64,000 nucleotides of DNA, from assembly GCA_963836265.1 (NCBI GenBank), contig CAWIIO010000008.1, positions 252,733-316,732 of the forward strand. Reading direction: 5' to 3'. Made by a program: the position numbers and the translations under genes. Shown piece after piece: positions 27,876 through 38,100 of the stretch (position 1 is its first letter; the number at the start of each line of letters is the position of its first letter). The DNA is from CAIWHR01 sp963836265. Its GTDB lineage: Bacteria; Pseudomonadota; Gammaproteobacteria; Burkholderiales; Casimicrobiaceae. The notes beneath the pieces are model-generated. The model was not told where the DNA came from and did no database searches. It was given only the letters and a program-made list of their open reading frames with translations.

Positions 27876-27913
27876 AGGGGTTACGCGCAAGTGTAACCCC
27901 TCTTTTTTTTTCC
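27876..27913 (+). terminator. Rho-independent terminator after tRNA-Val
   Basis: A perfect nine-base stem, AGGGGTTAC (27876-27884) with GTAACCCCT (27893-27901), an eight-base loop, then C and a run of eleven T. Confidence 0.92.
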
Positions 27914-27978
27914 GCGCGCCTACCCGTTCCCCGCACCTTTGCCGCGTGGTTGCAGCGCAGCGTCACTGGAGCTTTGCG

Positions 27979-28668
27979 ATGTCCGAATCCCTTCCGCTTC
28001 TCGCGATCGACGCGCTGGTGTTCGATGCCTACGGCACGCTGTTCGACGTGCATTCGCTGGTGCAGACGGCCGAACGCCTCATTCCGGGTCACGGTGCCGT
28101 GCTGTCGCAGCTGTGGCGAACCAAGCAACTCGAGTACACCTGGTTGCAAAGCCTCATGGAGGTGCAGCCGCGCGAGGATTTCGCTGCCATCACCGCGCAT
28201 GCGCTCGATTACGCGCTCGCCGCACTCGACCTTTCGCTTTCGGCTTCCGACCGGCACCGGCTGCGCGATTCCTATCTCACGCTCGAACCTTTCGCCGACG
28301 TTCCTTCGGCTCTTGCCGCATTGGCGCCGCGGCCGCGGTGGATCCTGTCCAACGGCACGCTGGCGATGCTGCAGCCGCTGCTCCGCGCGAGTGGTCTCGA
28401 CCGGGATCTCGCCGGCGTGCTGTCCGTCGATGCGGCGGGCGTCTACAAGCCGAGTCCACGCGTCTATCGGCTGGCGACGGAGCGGTTGCAGTTGGTCGCT
28501 CCGCGCATCGGCTTCGTGTCGTCGAACGGCTGGGACGCGACCGGGGCCAAGGCCTGCGGCTTCACGACGTTCTGGATCAACCGGACCGGAGCGCCCGTCG
28601 AGCGGCACGGACCTCCTCCCGACCGGATCATCGCGACCCTCGCCGAGCTTCCATCGCTGCTCGCGTGA
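27979..28668 (+). CDS. HAD-superfamily dehalogenase, L-2-haloacid dehalogenase type
   Basis: A 229-residue HAD hydrolase. Motif 1 is LVFDAYGTLFD (nucleophile Asp), motif 2 ILSNGT, the Lys is in GVYKPSPRVY, and the acidic motif region is FVSSNGWDATGAKACGF, which is the pattern of type II haloacid dehalogenases. The cap region contains LEYTWL and LEPFADV, as in this branch. It would hydrolyse short 2-haloacids, but many members act on other substrates, so specificity is uncertain. The ATG at 27979 precedes the first motif; the upstream frame covers the tRNA terminator. It stands alone. Confidence 0.8.
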   Translation: MSESLPLLAIDALVFDAYGTLFDVHSLVQTAERLIPGHGAVLSQLWRTKQLEYTWLQSLMEVQPREDFAAITAHALDYALAALDLSLSASDRHRLRDSYLTLEPFADVPSALAALAPRPRWILSNGTLAMLQPLLRASGLDRDLAGVLSVDAAGVYKPSPRVYRLATERLQLVAPRIGFVSSNGWDATGAKACGFTTFWINRTGAPVERHGPPPDRIIATLAELPSLLA

Positions 28669-28805
28669 TTGTCCCTCCCGAGGCCGCGTGGGAGAGATTC
28701 ACCTCGCCGGAACCTCTCGCAGAATCCCGGTGAACGGCCCGCGAGCCTCGGTTGCCAACTTCGCACGACAGAGCTCGGGACGCGCAGCCAATTTTGCAAG
28801 AGTTT

Positions 28806-29570
28806 CTAGGGCATGTACTGGCCGCCGTTGACTTCGATGACCTGGCCCGTGACGTAGCCGCTCAGGGCGTCCGACGCGAGATAGACGAAGGTTCCCGCGC
28901 ATTCGTCGGGAGTGCCGAGGCGGTTCATCGGGATCATCGCCTGCATCGCCTTCAACTGCTCGGCCGTCGAGTAGCGCTCGTGGAAGGGCGTGGTGATGAC
29001 CCCCGGCGAGATGGCATTGACGCGGATGCCGTCGCCGACGACTTCCTTGGCCCACCCTCGCGTCGCGGATGAAATGAAGCCTTTTGCACCTGCGTAGATG
29101 ATGGCGCCCGCCCCCCCGCCGTGACGCGCGGCGATCGACGTGACGTTGATGACGTTGCCTTTCTTCTGGCCGCGCATGAGGGGAATGACCTCGTGCATGA
29201 ACATCGCGACGTGCATGACGTTGAGCGCGAGGACCTCGTGAATGTACGTTTCGGTGTAGTCCTCGATCCGGGTCCGGCCGACGAGGCCGCCGGCGTTGTT
29301 GATGAGGACGTCGATGCGACCGAACCGCGCGAGCGACTCGGCGACGATGCGCTTTGCGGCCCCGCTTTCGGTGACGTCGCCCCCGACGAGCGCTGTTTCG
29401 CCGCCCAGCGCGTTGCAGTCGGCCGCCACGGCCTCCGCGGCGTCGCGGCTCGCGTTGTAATGGATGACCACGCGACTCCCGAGGCGCGCGAACGCCCGCG
29501 CGGCCGCCGCGCCGATTCCGGTCGATGCGCCGGTGACGAGAACCGCCTTGCCTTTGAGATCTGCCGTCAT
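28806..29570 (-). CDS. Short-chain dehydrogenase/reductase, FabG-like
   Basis: A complete 254-residue classical SDR with TGASTGIG, DVLINNAGG, the catalytic Ser in VINVTSIAA and YAGAK, ending in the typical GQVIEVNGGQYMP tail. It is likely an oxidoreductase for a sugar or hydroxy-acid type substrate; the residues seen do not fix which. It follows oxyR by 156 bases on the same strand, and converges on the HAD gene. Start is ATG at 29570. Confidence 0.85.
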   Translation of the reverse strand: MTADLKGKAVLVTGASTGIGAAAARAFARLGSRVVIHYNASRDAAEAVAADCNALGGETALVGGDVTESGAAKRIVAESLARFGRIDVLINNAGGLVGRTRIEDYTETYIHEVLALNVMHVAMFMHEVIPLMRGQKKGNVINVTSIAARHGGGAGAIIYAGAKGFISSATRGWAKEVVGDGIRVNAISPGVITTPFHERYSTAEQLKAMQAMIPMNRLGTPDECAGTFVYLASDALSGYVTGQVIEVNGGQYMP

Positions 29571-29726
29571 GAGTTGCTCCCGAGATTTGGAGGGAGCCGC
29601 GGCCTGCAGCTCGCCCGGGCGCGCCTTCGCCGAACTCTGCCGCTGGTTTCCGCGCCAGCGCGACGCGCGAGTTCGCCAAATCGCCGGCGCCCTGATGTCG
29701 ACGCGTGATTGCTCGCATCCCCTCCG

Positions 29727-30671
29727 CTAGCCACCCCGCCTCGCCGCCCGCGCGCTCCCCCTCCGCCCCGCCTCCCGTCGCTCCTTCTTTGCCCGACAGA
29801 GCGCCACTGCGTCGCGGATCGCGCGGATCGCCTGCGGACGCGGAAAGCTTTTCCGCCACGCGAGCGCGATGTGGCGTGACGGCGCCGGCCGCGAAAAGGG
29901 GATCGGCACGACCAGCTTGCTGTGGTATTTGGGCGTCATCGCATCGCGCGGCAATACCGACACGCCGAGTCCCGACGCCACCATGTTGCGCACCGTCTCG
30001 AGGGAGTTGGTGCGGCTCACGTGCGCCTCGGCTCGGTTGAGCTCGGGGCAGGCATCGAGCACCTGGTCGCGGAAACAATGACCGACGTTGAGCAGGATCG
30101 TATGCTCGGTCGAGAGCTCGTCCGGGTGCACCGACTTCCGCTTGACCCAGTGGTGGCCGCGCGGTACGACGATCTCGAACGGCTCCTCGTACAAGAAATC
30201 GGTAACGACGCCGGGCGGCGCGAAAGGCAGTGCAACGATCGCGGCATCGATCCGTCCGGATTTGAGCGCCGCCTCGAGATTCTCGGTCAGGTTCTCCTCG
30301 ATGTCGAGCGGCATTTGCGGCGCCAGCTCGTGCAGCGCCGGGATCAGGTCCGGAAGGAGGTAGGGCGCAACGGTGTAGATCGCGCCCAGCTTGAGCGGCC
30401 CGGCGAGCTGGTTGCGGCCCGTCTGTGCCATCTCGCGGACTCGGGCGGCTTCTTCGAGCACCTTCTGCGCCTGCTCGACGACGCGTTCGCCGACGGCGGT
30501 CACCGCAACCTCGGCCTTCCCGCGCTCGAACAGACGCGCTCCCAGCTCCTCTTCGAGCTTCTGGATCGCGACCGAAAGCGCGGGCTGGCTGACGAAGCAC
30601 TTCTGCGCGGCGCGCCCGAAGTTCCGCTCGTTGGCGACGGCGACGACGTAACGAAGCTCGTTCAGCGTCAT
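29727..30671 (-). CDS. oxyR: Hydrogen-peroxide sensor OxyR (LysR family)
   Basis: A 314-residue LysR-type activator of peroxide-stress genes. The N-terminal helix-turn-helix is ERNFGRAAQKCFVSQPALSVAI; the sensing loop reads GHCFRDQVLDAC with cysteines at residues 199 and 208, the same numbering as in E. coli OxyR, so disulfide redox sensing is expected. The start overlaps the galU stop as ATGA, an unusual arrangement for a regulator, and suggests coupled translation with ligA-galU. No katG or ahpC lies in view. The Arg/Ala-rich tail (RREAGRRGSARAARRGG) is longer than usual. Confidence 0.93.
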   Translation of the reverse strand: MTLNELRYVVAVANERNFGRAAQKCFVSQPALSVAIQKLEEELGARLFERGKAEVAVTAVGERVVEQAQKVLEEAARVREMAQTGRNQLAGPLKLGAIYTVAPYLLPDLIPALHELAPQMPLDIEENLTENLEAALKSGRIDAAIVALPFAPPGVVTDFLYEEPFEIVVPRGHHWVKRKSVHPDELSTEHTILLNVGHCFRDQVLDACPELNRAEAHVSRTNSLETVRNMVASGLGVSVLPRDAMTPKYHSKLVVPIPFSRPAPSRHIALAWRKSFPRPQAIRAIRDAVALCRAKKERREAGRRGSARAARRGG

Positions 30672-31555
30672 CGCAAAAGGCGATCGGCGCGCTGGCGCAG
30701 AAAGGCCGCAAAATCGTCGGCCGTCTCCGGATGCTTCAACCCGAAATCGACTCCCGCTTCCATGTAGCCGAGCTTGCTCCCGCAATCGTAGCGGCGGCCT
30801 TCGAACGCATAGGCGAGCACCCGTTCTTCGGCAAGCAGCGCCGAGATGCCGTCGGTCAGCTGGATTTCTCCGCCGGCGCCGGGCGCCATCGCGCGGAGTC
30901 GATCGAAGAGTCGCGGCGTCAACACGTAGCGGCCGACGACTGCGAGCGTGGACGGAGTCGTTCCGGGCTTCGGCTTCTCGACGATGCGGGTGATCGGAGC
31001 GGCACGATCCACCATATCCCCCGTCTCGACGATGCCGTAGCTGCCGATTTCGCCGGCCTCCACCGTCATGACGCCGATCACCGAACACCCGTCGTGGGCC
31101 GCGACAGCGGTCATCTGCTTCATCACCGGCACGTCTGCGTCGATTAGGTCGTCCGCCAACAGCACCGCGAACGGCTCGTCGCCGACGACCGGGGCCGCGC
31201 ACAGCACCGCGTGGCCGAGACCCAGCGCCTCGGTCTGGCGAATGTAGATGCAGTTGATGCCCGGCGGCGTCGCCGCCTGCACGAACTTCAGGAGCTCGGT
31301 CTTGTTGCGAAGCTCGAGCTCGGTCTCGAGCTCGTAGGCCTTGTCGAAATGGTCCTCGATCGCGCGCTTGTTGCGGCCGGTGATGAAGATCATGTCGGTG
31401 ATGCCGGCGGCGGCCGCTTCCTCGACCGCATACTGGATCAGCGGCTTGTCGACGACCGGCAGCATTTCCTTCGGGCTCGCCTTGGTCACGGGGAGGAAGC
31501 GCGTCCCGAGTCCCGCCACCGGAAATACCGCTTTCGTGATCTTGCGCATCGTCAT
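30668..31555 (-). CDS. galU: UTP-glucose-1-phosphate uridylyltransferase
   Basis: A 295-residue GalU that makes UDP-glucose for lipopolysaccharide and exopolysaccharide. The N terminus has the nucleotide-binding signature VAGLGTRFLPVTKASPKEMLP; further on are TGRNKRAIEDHFD, EALGLGHAVLCA, LLADDLID and VEKPKPG. It overlaps the ligA stop and the oxyR start by ATGA on both sides. A second in-frame ATG two codons on (31549) is a possible alternative start. Confidence 0.95.
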   Translation of the reverse strand: MTMRKITKAVFPVAGLGTRFLPVTKASPKEMLPVVDKPLIQYAVEEAAAAGITDMIFITGRNKRAIEDHFDKAYELETELELRNKTELLKFVQAATPPGINCIYIRQTEALGLGHAVLCAAPVVGDEPFAVLLADDLIDADVPVMKQMTAVAAHDGCSVIGVMTVEAGEIGSYGIVETGDMVDRAAPITRIVEKPKPGTTPSTLAVVGRYVLTPRLFDRLRAMAPGAGGEIQLTDGISALLAEERVLAYAFEGRRYDCGSKLGYMEAGVDFGLKHPETADDFAAFLRQRADRLLR

Positions 31556-33654
31556 GGCTCTTCCTGGCGTGTGGATGAATGGGTGACGGGGCCGCGAGCG
31601 AGCAGCCGTTGCAACCCGCGTTCGTCGAGCACGGGAATGTCGAGCTCTTTCGCCTTCGCGAGCTTGCTGCCGGCCTCCGCGCCGGCGACCACGTAGTCCG
31701 TTCGGTGCGACACGCTGCCGGCGACCTTGCCGCCTGCGGCCTCGATGGCCGCCTTCGCGTCCTCGCGGGTCAATGTCGGCAGCGTTCCGGTGAGCACCAG
31801 CGTGAGCCCGGTAAGCTTGCCGCGTGCGGCCCGCTGCGGCGCGGACTCGGTCCAATGAATGCCGGCCTTGCGCAGCGCGGCGATCACGTCGCGATTGTGC
31901 CGCTCGCCGAAAAAACGAGCGATGCTTTCGGCCAGCACGGGGCCGACATCGGTTGCCTCCTGCAGTTCCGCTTCATCAGCCCGCATCAGCGCGTCCAGGC
32001 CGCCAAAGTGGCGCGCGAGGTCCTTCGCCGTCGCTTCGCCCACGTGCCGGATTCCAAGCGAAAATATGAACCGGGCGAGCGTCGTATGCTTGCTCCTGGC
32101 GATCGCGCTGACGACGTTGGCGGCCGATTTCTCCGCCATCCGCTCGAGTCCGGCGAGCGTTTCCGCAGGGAGTGCATAGAGGTCGCTCGGCGTATGGACG
32201 AGGCCGCCGTCGACCAGCTGATCCACGAGCTTGTCGCCGAGACCCTCGATGTCCATCGCTCGGCGGGACGCGAAGTGCAGGAGCGCCTGCTTGCGCTGGG
32301 CGGGGCAGACGAGCCCACCGGTGCAGCGCGCAACGGCCTCGTCGGGGAGCCGGACGACCGCCGAGCCGCATTCGGGGCACTTGCCGGGCATCACGAACGC
32401 CTCGGCGCCGCGCGGCCGCTTTTCCGCGACGACCCTGACGACCTCCGGAATCACGTCGCCCGCGCGGCGCACGATCACCGTGTCGCCGATGCGGACATCC
32501 TTGCGCCGAACCTCGTCCTCGTTGTGCAGCGTCGCGTTCGTCACCGTCACGCCGCCGACGAACACCGGCTTCAATCGTGCGACCGGGGTGATCGCGCCGG
32601 TGCGTCCGACCTGGACGTCGATGCCCACGACCTCGGTCGCCATTTCCTCGGCCGGGAACTTGTGCGCGACCGCCCAGCGCGGCTCGCGACTGACGAAGCC
32701 CAGCTTCTGCTGCAGGTCGAGGCGGTCGACCTTGTACACGACACCATCGATTTCGAACGGAAGCTCCGCCCGCCGCGTCGCCACGTGCTCGTAGAATTCG
32801 GCAAGCGCCGCCGGTCCCCGTGCCCGACGCCGATCGTGATTGACCGGCACCCCGAGCCTTTCGATCGCGTCGAGCAGCGCGCTTTGGTTGGCCACGCCGT
32901 CGAAGCCCTTCGTTTCGCCGATGCCATAGGCAAAAAAATGCAGCGGGCGCCGCGCCGTCGCGGCAGGGTCGAGCTGGCGCACCGCGCCGGCCGCCGTGTT
33001 GCGCGGATTGATGAAGAGCTTCTGGCCAGCCGCGCGCATCCGCTCGTTCAACGCCTCGAATTCGCGCCGCGTCATGTAGACCTCGCCGCGTATTTCGAGC
33101 ACGGCGGGAGGATGGCCGCCGCCCAACCGCTGTGGAATCGCGCGGATCGTGCGGATGTTGCGCGTGACATCCTCGCCGACTTCGCCGTCGCCCCGCGTCG
33201 CCGCCTGAACGAGCGTGCCGTTTTCGTAGCGCAGGCTGATGGCGAGGCCGTCGAACTTGAGCTCCGCCATGTAGTCGATCGGCGGTTCCTCGGGTCCCAA
33301 TCCCAACTCGCGTCGGATCCGCGCGTCGAACTTGGCGCCGGCCCCGACGCTCGTGTCGGTTTCCGTCCGGATCGACAGCATCGGCACCCGATGCCTGACC
33401 GGCTCGAACGCTTCCGCCGGTGCCCCGCCCACCCGCTGCGTCGGGGATTCGGGCGTGACGAGCGCCGGGTACTGCGCTTCCAGCGCCTGCAATTCGCGAA
33501 ACAGGCGGTCGTATTCGGCGTCGCTGATCGTGGGCGCGTCGAGAACGTAGTACCGGTGGTCGTGCTCGGCGATCTCGCGCCGCAGTGCCGCTGCCCTCGC
33601 AACGATTGTCGACGGCGCGTCTGCGGTCGACTTGGCGGGACGCGCGGCGTTCAT
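31552..33654 (-). CDS. ligA: NAD-dependent DNA ligase
   Basis: A complete 700-residue LigA, sealing nicks in replication and repair. It has the Ia domain (DAEYDRLFRELQALE), the adenylated Lys in ELKFDGLAIS near residue 133, GEVYMTRREFEALN, the four-Cys zinc site (KCPECGSAVV ... ARCTGGLVCPAQ), helix-hairpin-helix repeats, and a C-terminal BRCT domain (LTGTLPTLTREDAKAAIEAAGGK). It follows zipA by 39 bases. The smc-zipA-ligA order is a betaproteobacterial and gammaproteobacterial hallmark. Confidence 0.97.
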   Translation of the reverse strand: MNAARPAKSTADAPSTIVARAAALRREIAEHDHRYYVLDAPTISDAEYDRLFRELQALEAQYPALVTPESPTQRVGGAPAEAFEPVRHRVPMLSIRTETDTSVGAGAKFDARIRRELGLGPEEPPIDYMAELKFDGLAISLRYENGTLVQAATRGDGEVGEDVTRNIRTIRAIPQRLGGGHPPAVLEIRGEVYMTRREFEALNERMRAAGQKLFINPRNTAAGAVRQLDPAATARRPLHFFAYGIGETKGFDGVANQSALLDAIERLGVPVNHDRRRARGPAALAEFYEHVATRRAELPFEIDGVVYKVDRLDLQQKLGFVSREPRWAVAHKFPAEEMATEVVGIDVQVGRTGAITPVARLKPVFVGGVTVTNATLHNEDEVRRKDVRIGDTVIVRRAGDVIPEVVRVVAEKRPRGAEAFVMPGKCPECGSAVVRLPDEAVARCTGGLVCPAQRKQALLHFASRRAMDIEGLGDKLVDQLVDGGLVHTPSDLYALPAETLAGLERMAEKSAANVVSAIARSKHTTLARFIFSLGIRHVGEATAKDLARHFGGLDALMRADEAELQEATDVGPVLAESIARFFGERHNRDVIAALRKAGIHWTESAPQRAARGKLTGLTLVLTGTLPTLTREDAKAAIEAAGGKVAGSVSHRTDYVVAGAEAGSKLAKAKELDIPVLDERGLQRLLARGPVTHSSTRQEEP

Positions 33655-33693
33655 GGGTGGGTCCCCACGCCTGCACCTATCGTGACCAACCTG

Positions 33694-34944
33694 TCAGCCG
33701 CCGAACAGCGCCAGCGCGCGCGGGCCGCCGGGATCGATGTGGACCTCGCGCAACGCGGTGGCCGTGGCATGCACTTGCTCGCGAATCGCGGCGAACGCGG
33801 CATCGTCGAGCGGACGGCGGTTGTCGTCGACGACTGTCGCATCGAGCGTTTGCGCCATCCGGCGCGCCGCGAGCTTCATCTGGTCGAACACGCGCACGGG
33901 GTCGGCCACGCGCGGCACGTCGAGCAAGAATACCGCACCCGGCGTCGACGCCACGCGCAGCGCATCGGCGGTAAAGGGTTCGGAGCGATAATTGGTCAGA
34001 GAAAAGAGCACGGCCCCGGTCTCGTCCTGTATCCAGTCGAAACGGCCGCCCTCCGCGAGTCGGAAGCCGGCGGCCTCGGCTACGCCCCGGAGCCGGGTGC
34101 CGGCAATCGTTGCCGGTCCCGCCTTCAGCACCGTGAGTCCGATCTGCACGTCGAGATCGGCACAGATCCGATCGAGCGCTTCGGCGCGTGCTGCTTCGCG
34201 CGCCGGGTCCGGCGGCACGTAGCCAGCCGGCAACGATGACGCGACGTCGCCGGCAAGCCGCGCGAACCGCTCGAGCAGCGGCTGCGTAGCCGCCCCGGAG
34301 CGATCGGCGAGCAGCAGGCAAGCCGCGATCTGGGTGAATTCACCCGTCGTGTCCGACCTGAGCAGCTTCCAGGGTGTGGCCTCGTCGCGCCGACCAAACC
34401 AACGCAACGGCTTGCCGAGTCGCGCATGCAACCCCGCGGCAAGCGCGCCCGCCGTCACCGCGCGCACCGGTTGCAGCGTCACCATGCACTCGATGTCGGG
34501 ATCCGGTTGCGGGGCGTGACGCAGGCCCGTCGTCGCTCTGGCCATGCCAAGCGCGGAGTCCAGGTCGCGCGCTGTTTCCTGCGCCGCCGACGATGGCGGA
34601 TCGGACTGATTTGCTGAAAAATCGGAGACGATCCGAGCCTGTGGTTCGACGGGTGGCTCCCATGCGGCGGCGGACGCCTCGTCTACGGCCGCGCTGGGGC
34701 CCGGTGGATTTTCCGGCGCCCGGAACGTCGCTGCGTCGTCGCCGCCGCTCGCGGAGAAGGTGGGTTCCACGCGCTCCGACCTGCGCATCGACGCGTCGTC
34801 TGCCGGACCGTCCGTGGGGCGAGCGTTGCTGAACGTCGAGTCGATCCGGCGGCGGATGCGGCGCTCCTGCAGCCAGTTGTAGACGATGACGCCGACCACC
34901 AGCGCGACGCCGGCGACGATGAGGCCGAGTTGCAGGGAAGTCAT
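33694..34944 (-). CDS. zipA: Cell division protein ZipA
   Basis: A 416-residue protein with one N-terminal membrane helix (LGLIVAGVALVVGVIVYNWL, residues 6-25), a basic patch, a long Pro/Ala-rich linker and a C-terminal FtsZ-binding domain (about residues 270-400, including GRFDWIQDETGAVLFSLTNY and FLLDVPRV). It tethers FtsZ to the membrane. The linker is longer than in E. coli but typical for this phylum. It lies between smc (194 bases upstream) and ligA. Confidence 0.85.
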   Translation of the reverse strand: MTSLQLGLIVAGVALVVGVIVYNWLQERRIRRRIDSTFSNARPTDGPADDASMRRSERVEPTFSASGGDDAATFRAPENPPGPSAAVDEASAAAWEPPVEPQARIVSDFSANQSDPPSSAAQETARDLDSALGMARATTGLRHAPQPDPDIECMVTLQPVRAVTAGALAAGLHARLGKPLRWFGRRDEATPWKLLRSDTTGEFTQIAACLLLADRSGAATQPLLERFARLAGDVASSLPAGYVPPDPAREAARAEALDRICADLDVQIGLTVLKAGPATIAGTRLRGVAEAAGFRLAEGGRFDWIQDETGAVLFSLTNYRSEPFTADALRVASTPGAVFLLDVPRVADPVRVFDQMKLAARRMAQTLDATVVDDNRRPLDDAAFAAIREQVHATATALREVHIDPGGPRALALFGG

Positions 34945-35138
34945 CCGCGATTGACGTACTTACGGTAGAAGCTCGGATTGCGGTCGCGCATCATGCCGGC
35001 GGAGCTCGCCCGCGACCCGGCGCGCGCGTCTGGATTATAGCGCGCGATGGATCAATAGCCTCGACGATGGGGTCGACCGCCGGGCGCGCAGCAATCAACG
35101 TCGGACGCCGTCCGACGCGATCACTCGGATGGCACGCG

Positions 35139-38100
35139 TCAAGCCGCCGCGGCTCCGGTCTCCGCGAGCTCCAGCGCTTCGGCGATGTCGACGGCGACGA
35201 CCCTTGACACCCCGGGCTCGGACATCGTGATGCCGACCAGTTGGCTCGCCATCTCCATCGTGATCTTGTTGTGCGAGATGAACACGAATTGCGTCTCTTC
35301 CGACATCGACTTCACCATCCGGCAAAAGCGGTCGGTGTTGGGGTCGTCGAGCGGCGCGTCGACTTCGTCCAGCAGGCAGAACGGCGCCGGATTCAGCTGG
35401 AACAGCGCGAACACCAGCGAAATCGCGGTCAGCGCCTTTTCGCCGCCGGAGAGCAGGTGAATCGAGGTGTTGCGCTTGCCCGGCGGCTGCGCGACGACTT
35501 GGACGCCGGAGTCGAGGATTTCCTCGCCGGTCAGGATGAGCCGGGCCTGGCCCCCGCCGAACAGCGTCGGAAAAAGCCGTGCGAAGTTCGCATTCACGCT
35601 ATCAAAGGTCTGCTGCAGGAGCCCCCGCGACTCGCGATCGATCTGACGGATCGCATTCTCCAGCGTGGCCATCGCTTCGGTAAGGTCGGCGGCCTGCGCA
35701 TCCAGGTATTGCTTGCGCTCGGTCGCGATCGAAAGCTCGTCGAGCGCTGCGAGATTCACCGCGCCAAGCTCCATGATCGCCTGCTGCAGTCGCTCGATCT
35801 CGCCGGGCAGCGCCGCTCTGCTGCCAAATGCCTTCAATTTATCCGGCAAGGCGGCCAGATCGGCGCCCGCTTCGGCGAGCTGCTCGGCGAACTGCTGCGA
35901 TTGCAGCGCCGCCGCCTGCTCTTTCAACCGCATGTCCTCGATTCTTGCGCGGACCGGTTCGAGCTTCTGCTCGGCGGCGAGCCGCGCCTCCTCGGCCGCG
36001 CGGAGCTCCGCTCCCAAGCCTTCGAGCCGGTCGCGCGCCGCCGCAAGCGCGTGCTCGGCCTCGCCGCGCGCGCCAAGCTGTCGCTGCAACGCCTGGTCGA
36101 CCGGCGTCCAATCGATCGCGGCACGCTCCGAAGTAAGCTCGCCGAGCAGCGCTCGCTGTTGGTCGACCTGCGCCGCCAGCGACTCGCGGCGGCGATCGAG
36201 CTCGGTGAGCCGCTCGCGGCAGCTCCGCTCTGCGAATGCGGCTTCCTGCGCCGCCCGCTCGGCCAGGCGAACGCGCTCGCGGCCGCGCGCCTGCGCAGCT
36301 TCGGCTTCGTTCATCGCCTGCCGCGCGGCGTCGCGCCGGCTGCGCTCGTCATGCAGCCCCGACTGCGCGTCGGCAATCTCCCGTGCCAGGGCACGCCCCT
36401 GCTCTTTGCCCGCGGCTTCCTCGGCGGTGATCTCGGCCACCTCCCTGTCGATCTGCGCGCTGCGCTGGGCGGCGGCCTCGGCCGCCTGCCTGAGCTGGAG
36501 CAGCTCGAGCTCGAGCTCGTGACAGCGCCGCTGCTGGGATGCGAACGCCATGCTTTCGGCGTGATAGCGCTTCTGCGACTCGTCGAGGAGCGCTTCGACC
36601 GCCATCTGCGCGTCGCGTGCGGATCTCGCCGCTTCGGTAGCGTCGGCGAGAGCGCGCCCGAGCGAGGCGAGCTCGCGCTGCCGCGCGAGCACGCCGTGGA
36701 GCTCGCTGTCCGGCGCGAAAAAGGAAATCGACTGCGCGCCGATCAAATGGCCGCGGGGGGTGACGAACGCTTCGCCGACGCCAAGGTCACCCCGTGTGCG
36801 CATCGCTTCGGCGACGTCGACACGACAGCGCACGCCGCGCAGCCAGTCGGCGAGCAGCCTCGCCGTTCCGGGCTGGGTCGAGCGCAGCTTGGCGAGCAGG
36901 GCATCGCCGGGTCCATCCGCAGCCGGCGTCGGCGAACCGGCGTCCGGCGCGTAGACGGCAATGCGCCCGGGCAGGTCCGGCGCCTCGCGTCCTTCATCGA
37001 CCCAATCGACGACGGTGTCCAGTCGCTCGAGCTCGATCGCATCCAGCCGCTCCCGCAGCACCGCTTCCAGCGCGTCCTCCCACGGCGGCTCGATGTCGAG
37101 TCCCTGCCACAGGCGGAGCGCTCGGGTCAGGCCGCGACGCTCCAGCCACTCCCCGCTGTCTTTACCCTGACCGATCTTGGCCTGGAGCGCTGCGAGCGCC
37201 TGCGTGCGCGCGTCGAGATCGGCGTGGCGACGGCCGGTCTCCTGGGCGGCGTCACTGGCCGTTCGCTGGCGCTCCTGCAGACCCTGGACCGAATCGCGCA
37301 ACGCATTGAGCCCGGTTTCCTTCGTGGCGAGCTCGACGCTTTCCTGGCGGAGCTGGTCCCCGACGTCGGCAAGTTGCGCGGTGACCGGCGCTCCGAGACT
37401 CCGCACTTCGTCTTCGAGCCGCTCCTTTCGCTGCGCCAGCTGGACGAGAGCAGCGGCGAGATTCTCCCGCCGGGTCTCGATCACCCCGATCGCCTGCTCG
37501 AAGCGGGCGATCCGGTCGGTAAGCTCGGCGCTCTTCGCCGCCGCCTCGCGCACGGCGACGTCGAGCGGAGGCAACGCCGCGATGGCCGCCTGTTCCTCCG
37601 TGGCTGCCCCTTCGCGTGCGGTCAGTGCCTCTGCGAGCGCGTTTTCGGCAACGGTGCGCTCGGCGTCCAGTCCCGCTTCCTGCTCGCCGAGCGCGCCGAT
37701 CTGTTGCGTCAACTGCGCCGCCTGTTGCTCAATCCGGGTCTCGCTCTCGCGTGCGAACGTGAGCTGTTGCTCGAGGCGGGTCACTTCGGCGTTTGCCGCG
37801 TAGTAGCCGCCCTGCTTTTCGTGCAGCGCGTCGCCGGCCGCGTAATGCTCGGCGCGCAGTGCCTCCTGCTTCGCCTCCAGCGCGCGCACTTCCGCCTGCA
37901 GTCCTTCCAGCGCTACGGCAAGGGTCCCGATCGTCGCCGTATGCCGGTCGCGGGCGTTGGCCGCATCCTGCTGCTTGGAGAACCACAGCAGCTGCTGCGC
38001 GGTCTTCAGACGCGCCTCGTGCTCGCGATACTCGGCGGCAACCCGCGCCTGCGCCTCGAGCTTTTCGAGCTGGCTGCCAAGCTCGATGCGGATGTCCTCG

